64,000 nucleotides of DNA from Microplitis mediator. Its lineage: Eukaryota > Arthropoda > Insecta > Hymenoptera > Braconidae. Made by a program: the position numbers and the translations under genes. Of this stretch, positions 36,461 to 48,345 are shown piece by piece. Under the pieces are notes generated by a model. The model was not told where the DNA came from. It saw only the letters and a program-made list of their open reading frames with translations, and ran no database searches. Positions within the stretch are counted from its first letter, which is position 1. Every line of letters starts with the position of its first letter. The stretch is taken from the NCBI RefSeq assembly GCF_029852145.1, contig NC_079971.1, positions 20,769,563 through 20,833,562 on the forward strand, read 5' to 3'.

Positions 36461-37345
36461 GACGGAAGAAATTTTATGCTACGATACTAAATTTTGAATT
36501 TCAATCATTTGAAATGGCAGGAAAATTTTTCAGTGGTAAAATAATTAGGCTTACTATTGAGAATGATAACAGTAACAATTGATGGTGGGGACGATTACTA
36601 TCGGATGCTAATTGTAACTATTAAAGATTATAATTGGGACAATCGAAGATGGCAACTGTTACCATTCAAGGTTGGAAAAATTCTTAAACAAAAAATAGGA
36701 TAAATTTATATAAATTTAAATTTTTTATTTATATCCATATTTTAGCCATGTCTATTTTGTCCTTTAAATAATTAAAATAAGTAACAATACAATCGTTTAA
36801 GTCCGAATATAATAAAACTTTCCAAATATTGGAGCTGTTATTGATAACTTTAAATGATTGGGTATGATCATCAAAATAATAATCATCTAAATATTAAGTG
36901 AAATTCATCACATCCACAGTTAAACAAAAAGAAAATTACATGTAGACAAGCTTCAGACTGTAACGCCGATATTTAAATTCTTTATTAGTTTAGATAGTAA
37001 TTATTATTTGGGCTGATGGTAACTATTGCCATCAGGTTATTAAGAATTACGATGTTGATAACAGTTATAATTAGTTAAGATAATAAAAGTTATCATTTCT
37101 GATTATCATCAATAATTTTAGATTTTGCCATATAGTCGGTAGATACTACAACTCAGATTGTTTATCTAATAATTTAAATGATATTCACTACTATTAATTA
37201 AGTGATGAACTAATTAACTATAATAAATATACCTATTGTTATTTTGAAAAGAATGATGTGCGTATATGTATAAATAATGTAACTTTTAATTTGATGATCC
37301 TTAGGGAGCTACGGCTCTGGGATCAAATAAAAATTATTTATCTAT

Positions 37346-37386
<41 letters not shown>

Positions 37387-37455
37387 GACTATCGAATTCA
37401 GTTTTAAAATTTTACTATAACTAGATGATAACTTTCACTATAAAATTTCTCCCTG
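36461..37455 (-). mobile_element. G element, copy 2, with a retroelement insertion
   Basis: Inverse of G1, about 800 bp after removing the 193-bp insert and its duplicated target. Ends GACGGAAGAAATTTTATG and inverse of CAGGGAGAAATTTTATAG, TA at 36459-36460 and 37456-37457. Contains the same GATGGTAAC/GTTACCATC motifs. Confidence 0.8.
37195..37387 (+). mobile_element. 5'-truncated non-LTR retroelement 3' end with (TATC)n tail
   Basis: A 193-bp insert absent from the G1 arm. ACTAT is duplicated at 37190-37194 and 37388-37392. The 3' part reads GGGAGCTACGGCTCTGGGAT, then CAAATAAAAATTATTTATCT, and ends in about a dozen TATC units. A simple-repeat tail plus target duplication indicates reverse transcription at the target. 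It is a LINE 3' UTR or a SINE; no coding part remains. Confidence 0.8.
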
Positions 37456-37457
37456 TA

Positions 37458-38164
37458 TAAGAAAAGTAGGAAAAATGACAATTATGTAAATTTGTAATTT
37501 TCTAAGGACAATCAAGGTTTTTTTTATAAGGACATAGTTTAATTACGATGCTAATTTAATTTTCTTGTGATAACTTCAATAACCTGTAGCCCCCTCCCCT
37601 GCTTGTCGCTGTCAATATTATTCCGTTTATTCTCTAATTTATTTCGCTAATCACTAAAAATCTATTTTAGTTTCTGTTTTATTATTAAAACTAATGACTT
37701 TTAAAAAATATTAAATGATAGAATAATTAATAAAATAATCATTAGCATAAAAAATATTAATGATTTTCACAGCCGCCTAAATTAATAGTCTCTTCTCTGG
37801 CTATTTTCACTCTAGTTTTTTTTTTATTTTATTTAATAAAATATTCATAAATTTTATTGTTCTGTGCATTTAATATTTAGTGCAGTTTGACTCTATGTTA
37901 AGTTTACGTCACGTAACAGTTTAGTTCGTCACTTAGAGTGAGCTAACTAGTGATTGACGGTATACTCCAGTTAATTAGTCACAACCCTCGCAAGTCATTT
38001 TCTGTCGTTAATAAACTTATATATTTTATTTTTGTTTTATATAATTCACCAAAGTGGTATATTATCATATTCTAAAATTTTACAGCTTCGTCTTTTCGTT
38101 AAACTTACGCGCAAACGCGTTATGAAATTCCAAAATTATAATAAAAGATAACAAATATCCCATA
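37458..38164. other. AT-rich region with no gene seen
   Basis: Unassigned AT-rich DNA. A short moderate-GC stretch at 37580-37620 and 37900-38000 shows nothing recognisable. Confidence 0.35.
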
Positions 38165-38685
38165 CACGGAAAGAATTTTCGTATGAATATTGCCATATTA
38201 TTTATTCCAAAAATGACTCTAAATCGAGTAATCTTGGGCCATTACGACTTTTTACTTTCGAATTACGAAACTTTACTATTTCAGTGAGTAAAAATCAATC
38301 AAATTAATTTTTACTCACAATTACGAGTAAAAATTACACCTAGCGGCTGTCTAAATAAATTCTCTCTAATTCAATTTTTACTTTAGGTTATGATAAAAAG
38401 TTGATGATTCAATTTATAAAATTTATATTGAATTACAATAAAAATTACAATTAATAGGCTGAAATTACCATGAAAAATCTAAAAACCATCTAATTGCCTT
38501 AGAATATGACTTAAAATAAATATTTTGAAAAATAATAAAAAAGAATTAGGGGAGGGTGGGGCAGAGCAACCCCCCTAAGCCAATTATTATTTTTTGTGGC
38601 TTTCAACCATAAGATCACTTTACTTTTGTCCTATTTCGAACAAATTTATGAACACTTTGCCAAAATTCTGAAAAAAAAAATTTTT

Positions 38686-39490
38686 AACTTCCCGCTAAGA
38701 AAATTGTAAATTTTCAAAAATTCGGGAAGTTATTGGTTTCGGTCCGATTTACGAAAATCGAATTTCCATCAGATGTCGACGTTTCGAGGTCCTAGGAAGC
38801 TATCCTGACTAATTTCACGATGATGTCCGAGTGTATGTATGTGTGTACGTACGTACGTACGTACGTACGTACGTATGTATGTATGTAAATATTCATAACT
38901 CTTGAACGGATGAACCGATTTTGATCGTTGAGGTGTCATTCGACGCGGCTTGTTAATGTCTTGAGGCCGTAGAAATTTGAACTTAATCGGTAGGGTGCGT
39001 TCAGAGATATTTCAAAAATAAAATTTTTTCAAAAATGTTTTATTTGGATAACTTCCAATTTGCTCGATGGATTGATTCCAAAATCTAATCAGCTCTAAAA
39101 CTCTATAAGCCGCGTCGAATGCCACCTCAACCATCAAAATCGGTTCATTCGTTCAAGAGAAACCGTTGACGAAAGAATTCAAAAAAAATTTTTTCCTTGG
39201 TTTTTTTGAAATTTCTCAAAAACGGCTGAGTAAATCAATTTCAAAATTCGACCAGCTTTAGAACTTGATAAAACGCGTCGATTGCCACCTCAACCATCCA
39301 AATCGGTTGATTTGTTCGCGAGATATCGTGGAAGAAAGAAATGCTAAAAAATGGTTTTTTACAAAACAATGGCATACAAAAGTATTTGCGAGCTCGAAGA
39401 GCTCGAAAATATATTCACAATAATGTTTTCGAGCTCAGCGAGCTCGAAAACAGCGGGAAGTTTTGGGGCTGGCCCGCAGGGTCAACTGAC
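38686..39490 (+). repeat. Dispersed repeat D, copy 3, inside C
   Basis: Begins AACTTCCCGCTAAG, carries GGTTTCGGTCCGATTTACG and GATGTCGACGTTTCGAGG, then a (ACGT)n tract, paired boxes CCACCTCAACCATC, GAGCTCGAAGAGCTCG, CAGCGGGAAGTT and CCCGCAGGGTCAAC. The first and last 12-mers (AACTTCCCGCTA, CAGCGGGAAGTT) are near-inverse, so D may have short terminal inverted repeats. Confidence 0.8.
38847..38886. repeat. (ACGT)n/(ATGT)n microsatellite in D3
   Basis: About seven ACGT units followed by ATGT units. Other D copies have GT or short tracts at the same place, so the tract is an expansion-prone part of the repeat. Confidence 0.9.
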
Positions 39491-40661
39491 AGACCGATTT
39501 TTTTTTTGTGGGGCAGAGCGGCCCCCCTCCAAAAAGTGATAAAAAAATTTTTTTTTTCTTTTTTTTTTTTTTTTTTTGTTTTCATTATTAAGAATGTATT
39601 TCTTTCTCTTGACAACTATTTTTTGTTTTATATTACTCGAAAAAAATTTTTTTAAGTGTAATAAATCGTTCACTCTCGATTACCTTAATTACTAATTGTT
39701 ATTTAATAAAAAAAAAAATCAATTCTATAGTTTCACTTTATTTCAAAAATTTATCAACTAAAAAAAAAAAATTTAATTTTTATAAATTTTTAGTGACCAA
39801 ATTTGCCTCTTACATAAAGAAACGGCCGAAAAATATAAAGAAATAATTTTTTCGGAAGTTTCGGTTGGTCCATTTTGCCCCAGGTGTTATGCGTACGGCT
39901 AGAAATGTGGAATGATAATAATTTTTTTTTAATTTGACGATAAAAATATGAAAAAATCACTTTTTCTAAATTTTGAGCTTGTCCATTTTGCCCCAATTGT
40001 CATGCGTAGGGCTTAAAATGCGCAAACATATCGGATTTATAGTAATTAGACGAAAAAAAAAAAATTTTTTTTTTGATCAAAATTTCAGGGGGGCCGCTCT
40101 GCCCCACCCTCCCTTACTCTTATTGTGTTGAAAAAGAAAAGATACAAATTTTTTTTTTTTTTTTAAATAAATATTAAGTTATAGAGAGATACAGAGATCG
40201 TCTTTTTTTCTAAGCCTACGTGTGTGTGCGTAACATGTAAGTTGTCGCGAGCAAAATAAAAGACATTTAATTGAAGCCGATATTAACCGAAGATTAACGG
40301 AGACTACTGAAATATTACTCTGCAGTTTAGAGTAAAAATTATTTCCATAGACAAGAAAATTTATTTGAGTTACAGGCAGTTTTTCATCAAACAGTTAATG
40401 GGTTTAAAAGAGCGGTATATTGGGGAGTAAAAATTAATCGCATGGAGTAAAAATGAATAGATTAAGATGAGATATTCACAATAATCGATTAAATATAAGA
40501 CTTTTAAAAAATTACTCAGTAGTAGGGTAAAACATAGTCTAGCAACGTTAATATTTAAACAAAGAATATTAAATTTAAAACAACAAATACCAATTTTTTG
40601 CAACTGCCCAAGATTACTCGAAATTACAGAGTAATTTTTATCAAAAAATTCTTTCCGTGTA

Positions 40662-42301
40662 CCATTTAAGCGGGAAATGGAAAATTTTTTGAAATTAGTT
40701 ATATATATAAGAAGGGGTATCTCGTTTCGTTTTGAAATCAGACTCAACCGTTTCTCCCTAAACTGGACCTCTTATACACTAGCCCAACGAACTCGGTTGT
40801 ACTCTAAAGTCGAGAGGCTATCGGGGTGGCTTTCTCGTCCGCCTTTACTTTATACTTCAGCTCGACTCCATACCATCAGCGGTAGGAAATTCCTCCATGC
40901 CGGACACTCGTTTACCTAACGGTTAATTGCATAAAATTATTCTCTTATTTTAACTTAGATTTTTTTTTTTTTATTCTTACATATATATATTTATTTTACA
41001 TGAGTACGTAACTACGCTCTGCGGACTTGGATGTCCTTTATATAAATATATACTTTTTTTAAGTTCCAGCTATAAATAAATTTACTAATGACTTGTTTGT
41101 ACAAAAAAAATTGAATTTTTATTTTCAAATTTTGAAAATTTGTATTTTGAAAAAACAGAAAAAAACCTCTAATTATTTTTAAAATTTTGGTCAGATGTCC
41201 GGTAATAATTAAAAAACAAAAATTATAAAATTTCAAGTGTTTTTTTTTTTTAATTTTGAACAAAATTCAATTCTTGAAACAAACAAATATCCTAATTTCG
41301 AATATGGAAAACTTCTAAAATTTTAAGTAAAAGAAAAAATAGTTGTTTTTACGAGGATTTTTATAACTTGATATTGATGGTGAGAAAATAAAAATAATTA
41401 TTTTCTCATAGCAGATGTTATTTAAAAAAAGTCGCTTGACATGATCCGTAAAAATTACAAAAGTAAACTTGAAAATATATATACTTTTATCTGGGAACAT
41501 GTTGCGATCTATATTTCGGTGTGATACTTTTCTGGTTTTTGATGTCTTGTGAACCCTTGAACAGGTTCCTCGAGTTTGACCACTGGTCAGTGTTTAAGAA
41601 CTAATATTTCCTGTGAAACTATCGGGGAAATCTAGTTTTATGCGACTGTACTTTTAAATCAAACAGGTTTTTTAAGTACTTGTCTTCAATAATAAAAAAA
41701 TTTAAGTACAAATCTAGAGGCAGGAGAATTTTTTCGTGTCATTTGATATTTATATTATTGAACATATGTTTTTATAAATTAACAAATCGATGTTTAGAAA
41801 AAATCGGTTATCAAAAATAAACAAAATTATAAATTTATAAAACTTTTTAAAACAATTCATTATCAATATAAATATTTAGAAATAAAATATTTGTTTATTG
41901 AAAACTGGATACTCGATAACTTTATTTCGTGCCCATTTCGCCCCGGTAATAAAAAATTCGAAGGATGTGATTCAATAAAAGAAAGAAATAATTATAATTA
42001 GTGACAAATAATAAATGAGCGGCAATTTCAAATGTAAAAAAATTTTAACTAAAAATAGGCTAACCGTTTTGCCCTCTTTCCTTATATATTAATGCTGCAT
42101 ATATATTTATATAATATGATATTTAAAATATAAGGCGACGAGAAATAATAGTAATTAATAACATAAGTTTGTAATTTATTTATATTTGTATAATTTAGTT
42201 ATTTAGTTTTTTTAATTTTGAAAATAAAATCAAAAACTAAATTTATATATATATTATATCTTTTAAAAAAATGTTTAATAGATATTTAAAGTAGTTTAAT
42301 A
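40662..42301. other. Mostly AT-rich region, no gene recognised
   Basis: About 40720-40920 is of higher GC, with an 80-codon frame of no known domain. A word pair GCCCATTTCGCCCC (41932) and CCGTTTTGCCCTC (about 42065) suggests a degraded element of the G-rich-ended type near 41930-42080. The rest is A/T runs. Confidence 0.35.
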
Positions 42302-42525
42302 CACAAATAAAAAAGAATTTCTGTGCGCAAGAATTTTTTTGTATTATAAATTGAACACAAAAATTTTCATGGGACGAGAAAAAATTTATTGACTCAGTAA
42401 AATTTTTCTTGCCTTGAGAAAATTCATTCTCGCCGTAAGAAAATTTCCGTTTTCAATTCATGATGCAAAAAATTTTCTTGGGGTGGGTAAAAAATTCTTG
42501 TGCCTAGAAATCCTTTTATTCTGTG
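42302..42525. mobile_element. MITE family F, copy 3 (TA target site)
   Basis: 224 bp; TA at 42300-42301 and 42526-42527. Left end CACAAATAAAAAAGAATTTC, internal TATAAATTGAACACAAAAAT and TTCAATTCATGATGCAAAAA, inverted right end. More diverged than F2. Confidence 0.75.
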
Positions 42526-43470
42526 TATAATTTTATTGACTTACGATAAATAAATACATAAACCCGATTTTTTTGACTCGACTCTTTTTGAGTATTACAA
42601 TCATTTTTAATCATTATTTATTTTTTGAACATAAAATATTTGATCTTTATTTAAATAATTTGGATATTATAATTATTAGTGTAAAATAAAAATATGAAAA
42701 GTATTAAATAAAATGGCGGGTAGAAAAATGACAACCCAATTAATCAAAAAATTTTTTCAAAACATAAGTACATAAGTAAATCTCATAAATTATAAACTCA
42801 ATATAAATATCACTTTAAATATGTTGCTATTAATAAGACTGTGATATTTTTCGTTAAATGATAATTTACTCCAGTCTTATAAATTTATAGAAATTCAAAA
42901 ATAAGCTGCAAGTTTTTTTTCAGATTTACGAAAAATTCCGTACTGATAATTTTTTTTTAACAAAACCAATTTAAGAAAAAATTAATTATTTTTATCTGAT
43001 CTTTTTTTGCATAAAAAATTTTCAGGACAGTATTTAATTTTTTTATCTGAATCTCATTATTCTAGTCTTGATCCTGCTTTTTAAAATAAACTCGCATCAT
43101 TTTGTGTCTGTTTAATTGAATAATTAATTAACTAATTGAAAAAAAAAAAATAAACCGTTTCGTAATAAAACATTCATAACTCGAATATAAAATCCTCCAA
43201 AGCTTGCAAACCAACCAATTTAAAGCTTAACCTTCAAGCTCTCAGTTACCTCTAATAACTTTCCCCAAATTTTTCCCCTAAGTCCTTTGGTCAGTAATTG
43301 AAAATTAAATTTCTTTCAATTTTTTTATTTTCCTCGTCGATCTATTACAAGATAATTTCAGTCTTAATTATGATCACGTCATCAATCCAAGGTTTCTTAA
43401 TGAATTTTTTATCAATTTAACATGACTGCAATTCCTACATCTAAAATCCTTATAAATCATCAGATATATT
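42526..43470. other. AT-rich region with no feature seen
   Basis: Unassigned, very AT-rich. A slightly higher-GC stretch at 43190-43280 is not recognisable. Confidence 0.35.
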
Positions 43471-44012
43471 GGGAGAGATCGGGACAAATAGGACCAGGGT
43501 GGGCAAAACGGACTACCTAAAAAATTTGGCCAATAGAATTTTTTTTTCAAATTATTTTCAACCCATTTATGACTCATATCGCCCCTGGTGTATAATTTTG
43601 AGTGTCCTTATTTTTTTTTTCAAAATTCTTTCAATAATTTTTTATTGGACTCGATTTATTGTTGGCCTCAAAAAATACATACGTTTTCTTCGCTATATTT
43701 GAGTCTTATAATATAAATTATTTACCTTCAATAATTTCCTTTTTTTTTATATCTTTATTTATTAACGGTATTGCAAAATTTTTGTTTTCTACTCAAATCA
43801 GATACAAAAAATTTTAGTTGTCATTTTTTTTTAAATAAAAGAAAAAACTGTTTTTTACTTTTTTTTTTTTGGCGGTCCGTTTCGCTCGCTTTTGAAAAAA
43901 AATTCTTTTTCTATGGCCTGGAAATTAGGTTGAGTTCAAGAGAAGATTTCCCGGATTCAAATAAACAAAAATTCATAACTTCCTCAGCGGTCCCATTTTG
44001 CCCACCTTTCCC
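43471..44012. mobile_element. Element R, G-rich-ended type
   Basis: Left side GGGAGAGATCGGGAC with AGGGTGGGCAAAACGGAC; right side the inverse of AGGGAAAGGTGGGCAAAATG followed by TA. About 542 bp, interior AT-rich. Same end style as A, B and C but different interior. The overlapping 77- and 95-codon frames have no known domain. Confidence 0.65.
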
Positions 44013-45074
44013 TATATCAGAAAAGAATAATTCGAATCGATATTTTTTATCTACATGATCGATATATATCTCCTCAAAATCATTTAGATCTCTATCCATT
44101 TTTTTGCAGATTCCAAAATCTTCAAAATCAAAATTTGAAATTTTCAATTTCACAAATTTTTTATCTCTTCAAATTTCGATCTTTATCGATCGTAAAAAAT
44201 TAAGATCTAAGGTCTTAATATTTTTTTTTTTTCCAAATATAAAAAATTGAAAGCTCATTATCAGAATCTTGAAGCTGATTTCAAAGCTGACTGATAAGCA
44301 AGACCAGGAAATTAATTAAAATAATAATAATAATAATGAGGAATAATAAATGATAAGACATTTAGTATCTGAGAGAAGTTCCTTAATAAAACAGATCTTA
44401 TATAGAAGACGCCATTTTGAATAATATGGACCAATCGGAGCCAGCGAGGTGAGGCATCTTTAAGGGAGGCATGGGGGTGGTAAGCAGTACGCCCGGGAGC
44501 AGCTTCTAACACAAACTACCCTTATATTACACTCAACGCGAAGCTTTCCTTGTCTCCGCGTACCGCTTACTCTCTACTACTCACCCCTCGTGGGTGATTC
44601 TCTCGAGCTTCTTTGCTTCCAGCATCCTTCGCTCTCAACCCCTCTTTTCACTCCACAGCCACCCACATCCAGCCACCTCATGGCTCCGACACCCAACGCC
44701 TGGGGAACATCCTCCAAGAGAGAAATACGTGCCGAGTCGGAGAGAGAACTTACGCTAAAACATTTTCCATTAGCGTGTGCCACGGGTCTTGGTTCGATCC
44801 CACGCTAGGTAAATCGACGCTCTACAACCCATCCCTCTATACCGACAAATATTCCAAGGCGTTGGAACTTGGATTTTCATCATCAATTATTTATTTCTCT
44901 TATAATTCGATTTATATTCTCAAATAATTGGGAGTTTAACTGCAGTGGGGATTCATTTTTTAGAGGCGCTAATTAATTTTCTATCTTGGCGAGACTGCAT
45001 ATCATTCATTTTATTAAATTACATTTGAGTTATTAATCATATACAAAATTATTTCTTTGTCTTGCTAAGAAATA
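44013..45074. other. AT-rich flank and a moderate-GC block (about 44380-44930), no gene recognised
   Basis: Includes an (AAT)n run at 44321-44338, the site CGCCATTTTGAAT at 44410 and pyrimidine-rich DNA. Overlapping frames at 44577-44927 lie on both strands and show no domain. GGTTCGATCCC at 44793 looks like a tRNA B box, but the surrounding bases do not fold as a tRNA. Confidence 0.35.
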
Positions 45075-46900
45075 GGGAGACTGGGGAATAATGGCCCAGT
45101 TTTAAAATTTTATAAACAAAAAAAATGTTGGAAAATCCAAAAGTGCACTTCAATTGTTCATTTTATTTTTAATCATTACTCTTATTTTATAATATTAATT
45201 TATTTTTTTTTATTATGAATTTTTATTCAACTTATACACTAATGCAAAAAATTAAAGGAGCAGAAAAATTTTATAAATTTTTTAGTGATTTTTGGAAGGC
45301 TGTAACTTGGAGAAAAATGATCGTATCGAGATTTTAGAAAAAGCATTTTGTAGCTTGAAATCTCTAGTTTTGGTGCATTTTTTTCAAAATTTTTTAAAAG
45401 CTCCGGTTATTGCGCAAACATGAGAAATACCGCGAGACAAATAATTTCCAAAATTTTTTTTTTTTTCCGAAGAGCCCACGGACCGCGGAAAAATTCTTTC
45501 AACTAAACGAATGCATACATCGTATAGCAAATTTATTCAACTTCAATTTGGTTTTTTGTTTAACCTCGTAGGACGTTTTGTTGCAGAGATATCAGCCTTC
45601 AAACAGAAAATGATCCTTTTGGCTTTGATCATCGATATTTCAGGTACCAATGATCGCACAGAAAGTTAAAGGGCGGCGTTGAAAACTTAAATAAATTCCC
45701 TACAAGACCCTGTCATCATTTTTTAGAAAAAAAATTTTTTTTATTTTTAACATCCATTAGAAGTAAGTACAAAAAAATGACTTTTTTTGGTTTTTTAGTA
45801 AATCAACCGCTACTCTGCAAATATCGATAAAAAAAATAATGTTGCCAGGGACTTTTTTAGCTTAATGTACCCCCAAGACCCCTGTAAATTTTTAAATTGA
45901 TCCATCGAACCGTTTTTTGGGAATCATCGATCAAAGTTTTGCTAAACAATTAAAGGAGCAAGTTTTGTTCCTTTAATTGTGTAATCATAATCAAAATGAA
46001 AAAATATTTTTTTTTTTACTTTTCTCAAATTTTTGCATTGGTGACTCAGCAAATGCAAAGAAATGACAGAAAAAAATAAAAAATTTCCAAAAAATGCCAA
46101 AAAAATGTAAAAAAAAACAAATTTAGAGCACATAAAAAAAGTTATAATAAATATATATAAAATATATAATACATAAAAAAAACTAATAATATAACGAATC
46201 GACTTAATATTGGGTTCAAATTGTTCCTTAATAAAGTCTCTATATGCTAGCATACAATTTTACCTATTTTGGTGTAGTTAAAAGAGTGTAGAAATATTTT
46301 CGTGAGTAAAATAGTCAAAAAAAATAACGTTTATAAACACCCTCAGCGCTTCGCGCTTAAGGTGAGCAAATTTTTTTTTTGAAAATTCTTTTGTAATTTA
46401 AAATCATAGATTTATTATCAAAACAAAGTAACTGGAGTAAAACGGGACCCATAGAAAATCAAAAAAATTGTTTTTCCGGCAACAAAAAATTTCAGTTTTT
46501 TTTTTTTTTTAGAAATAAATGCCCCGGAAAAAATTTGTTATCATTGGAGATTTATTTAAAAAAAGAAAAATTAAAGAATTGATAGGAATTAAAACGAAAA
46601 AAAAAATAATAAATTACGAAGCAAAAAATTTTTTGAAATAATTTTTAGACTTGGGTTGACAAGCCCCGGAAAAATAAAAATTAATGTGAAAAAACATTAA
46701 ATCTTTTTAAATAAATAAAGACAATTTCCGGTGTTCAAATGCCAAAAAATAATTAATTTTTTGGTCGACAATTTAGATTTTTTTAATTATAAATTAATTT
46801 GAAAATCTGCTCTGAGTATTCAAAAATAAAAATTTCGAATTTTAAAGGCCTCAATAATTGATTGAAAAAAACTTTTCTTTGTCAGGTTCAAACCGCACTG
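45075..46900. other. Probable degraded repeats, AT-rich
   Basis: Begins after a TA with GGGAGACTGGGGAATAATGG, another G-rich end with the word, but no matching right end is clear (a GGAGTAAAACGGGACCC phrase is at 46434). The segment 45290-45720 is less AT-rich and reads like an old dispersed repeat. A 103-codon minus frame (45942-46253) is Phe/Ile/Leu-rich owing to A/T composition. Confidence 0.35.
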
Positions 46901-48345
46901 TAATTAAATTAGCGTTAACTGAATGAATTTCAAACTTGATAGCAAATTCCCAGCAGCATCAAATCAATTCCCAAAGTACTCAGTTCTCTCATCTCCATCT
47001 AAGATCCGCCGATAAAAATTATAAAGTTTCCCTTAAAGAAACCAAGTCTCAGCACATGAAAGCCAAGATAATAATCCTCCTGGTGTTTCCTAATTAATTT
47101 AATTCGACGCGACGTTGTGAACGGGAGAGTTTGCGTCTTGAGCGACTCCACCCTAAAACGACTCCAGCCGGGTTGCGAATATACATAAACCAAAAGGAAA
47201 CTTACGAAGACAAGGAAGAGGGATGATGTAGATGATGCTGCAATGAAATCAGGAGTAAGAGAGAAGGTTGGATTGATGTCTCGAAGGTTGCTTGAAGGCA
47301 CAGACTCCCTTTTCCCATCTACTTGATTCTCCAGGCATCCAACCTACACTTGAAGCAGCCATTTTCAAGGAAATCCCTCGCGTCTTCAAGACTAGATTCT
47401 TCGGTAGGCGGTGGGTGGTCGGTCGGTTGAATAAGGGGTGTAAGCAGTATGTCTTAAGTCTCTACAGAGCGGTGGTACGCCTGACAAGCAACGTTAATGT
47501 ATGTATGAGATCTCCAGAGAAAGAGAAATTTATCCAAGAGAATGGGGTACACAGTAAGAGAATAGAACCATTCTCTAGCCTTTATAACTATAGTGGTATC
47601 TTCTGGCTTTAGTGAAGGGTCGCGACTCCATGTGAAGTACATTCAGCTTCCAAAATTCATCCTCTGCTCCATCCAGTATCACGGTCTCTTATGTATCCGT
47701 ACCACGACTATGCTCTTATTCGTATCTCTGCTTTAGCTTGAGCTCAATGCGCTTATAATATAAGACAGTCTAGGTAAGATGCTATAATTGTGCACGTAGG
47801 CAGCAAGACGTCTTGAGTTTTGCGAAGACCAGAAACCGCTACGATGGCAAAATTACGAACAAGAGCTGATTTGTAATGAGAAATACGAAAATTAAATCCT
47901 CTTGGGAGTAACGACTCTAAAGCAACCATCAGCTTACAGCTGCACTGACTTACTAATGAGAATTTTGAATATTGCGGGAATTTAGTCGTCTAAGAACTCG
48001 ATGTATTAAACATCAAGTTTGCTCGAGTGATTCAGCACATGTTCCGGTGACTTGTAATCAGCGAATATGCGCTTGACGGATTGTGAAGGAATCCTGAAAT
48101 ATTGGAGCTACTTACTAACATATGTTGCGCGGATTGTTGAGATGTTTCAATGGATTCGGAGGTGGAAAAGTATACGGAGAAAATTAAATAATTGTGTTTA
48201 TTATGCTGAATTGCACGACTCTTATCGCGAAGCATTAGTTTGTTTTACGATCGAAAAATTCAGTTTGCCTCTTTTTCGCTACTGTTTTTACTGTTTTACT
48301 CTTGTTAGTCCACGGAACTTAACCACGTTACACATCATCGGATAG
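46901..48345. other. Moderate-GC block, no gene recognised
   Basis: Overlapping frames on both strands (46999-47301 minus, 47292-47612 plus, 48067-48345 plus) without recognisable domains. GCAGCCATTTTC at 47356. Possible intronic or regulatory DNA. Confidence 0.4.

Larger units (their letters stand above)
33003..37457. repeat. Large compound inverted repeat IR-2
   Basis: 33003-35047 is the inverse of 36299-37457 once three later insertions are removed (33896-34116, 34172-35023, 37195-37387). Each arm comprises one G element plus about 165 bp of shared flank, so this is more than two independent MITE insertions. The loop is 35048-36298. Confidence 0.85.
38549..40114. mobile_element. G-rich-ended element family C, inserted in P and carrying D3
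   Basis: Left end GGGGAGGGTGGGGCAGAG, right end the inverse of AGGGAGGGTGGGGCAGAGCG, TA at 38547-38548 and 40115-40116. Shares architecture with family A: a second left-pointing word GGGGCAGAGCGGCCCC at about 39511, and right-side words TCCATTTTGCCCC at 39869 and 39982. The 104-codon frame at 39341-39655 runs from D3 into C and is not a gene. Confidence 0.75.
38165..40659. mobile_element. Element P (TA target), carrying C and D3
   Basis: Ends CACGGAAAGAATTTT in inverted orientation with TA at 38163-38164 and 40660-40661. Inside the ends, CGAGTAATCTTGGGC at about 38226 matches its inverse near 40605-40619, confirming the terminal inverted repeat. Without C it is about 930 bp. The 125-codon minus-strand frame at its right end has no known domain. 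Confidence 0.8.

Noticed and set aside
39341..39655. 104-codon ORF as a gene
   Set aside because: It runs from the D3 repeat into element C and ends in poly-T-coded Phe runs.
44720..44815. GGTTCGATCCC at 44793 as the B box of a tRNA gene
   Set aside because: Flanking bases do not pair as a T stem or acceptor stem, and no A box lies at the right distance.
45075..46440. Complete G-rich-ended element starting GGGAGACTGGGG
   Set aside because: The presumed right end near 46434 does not match the left end; boundaries cannot be supported.
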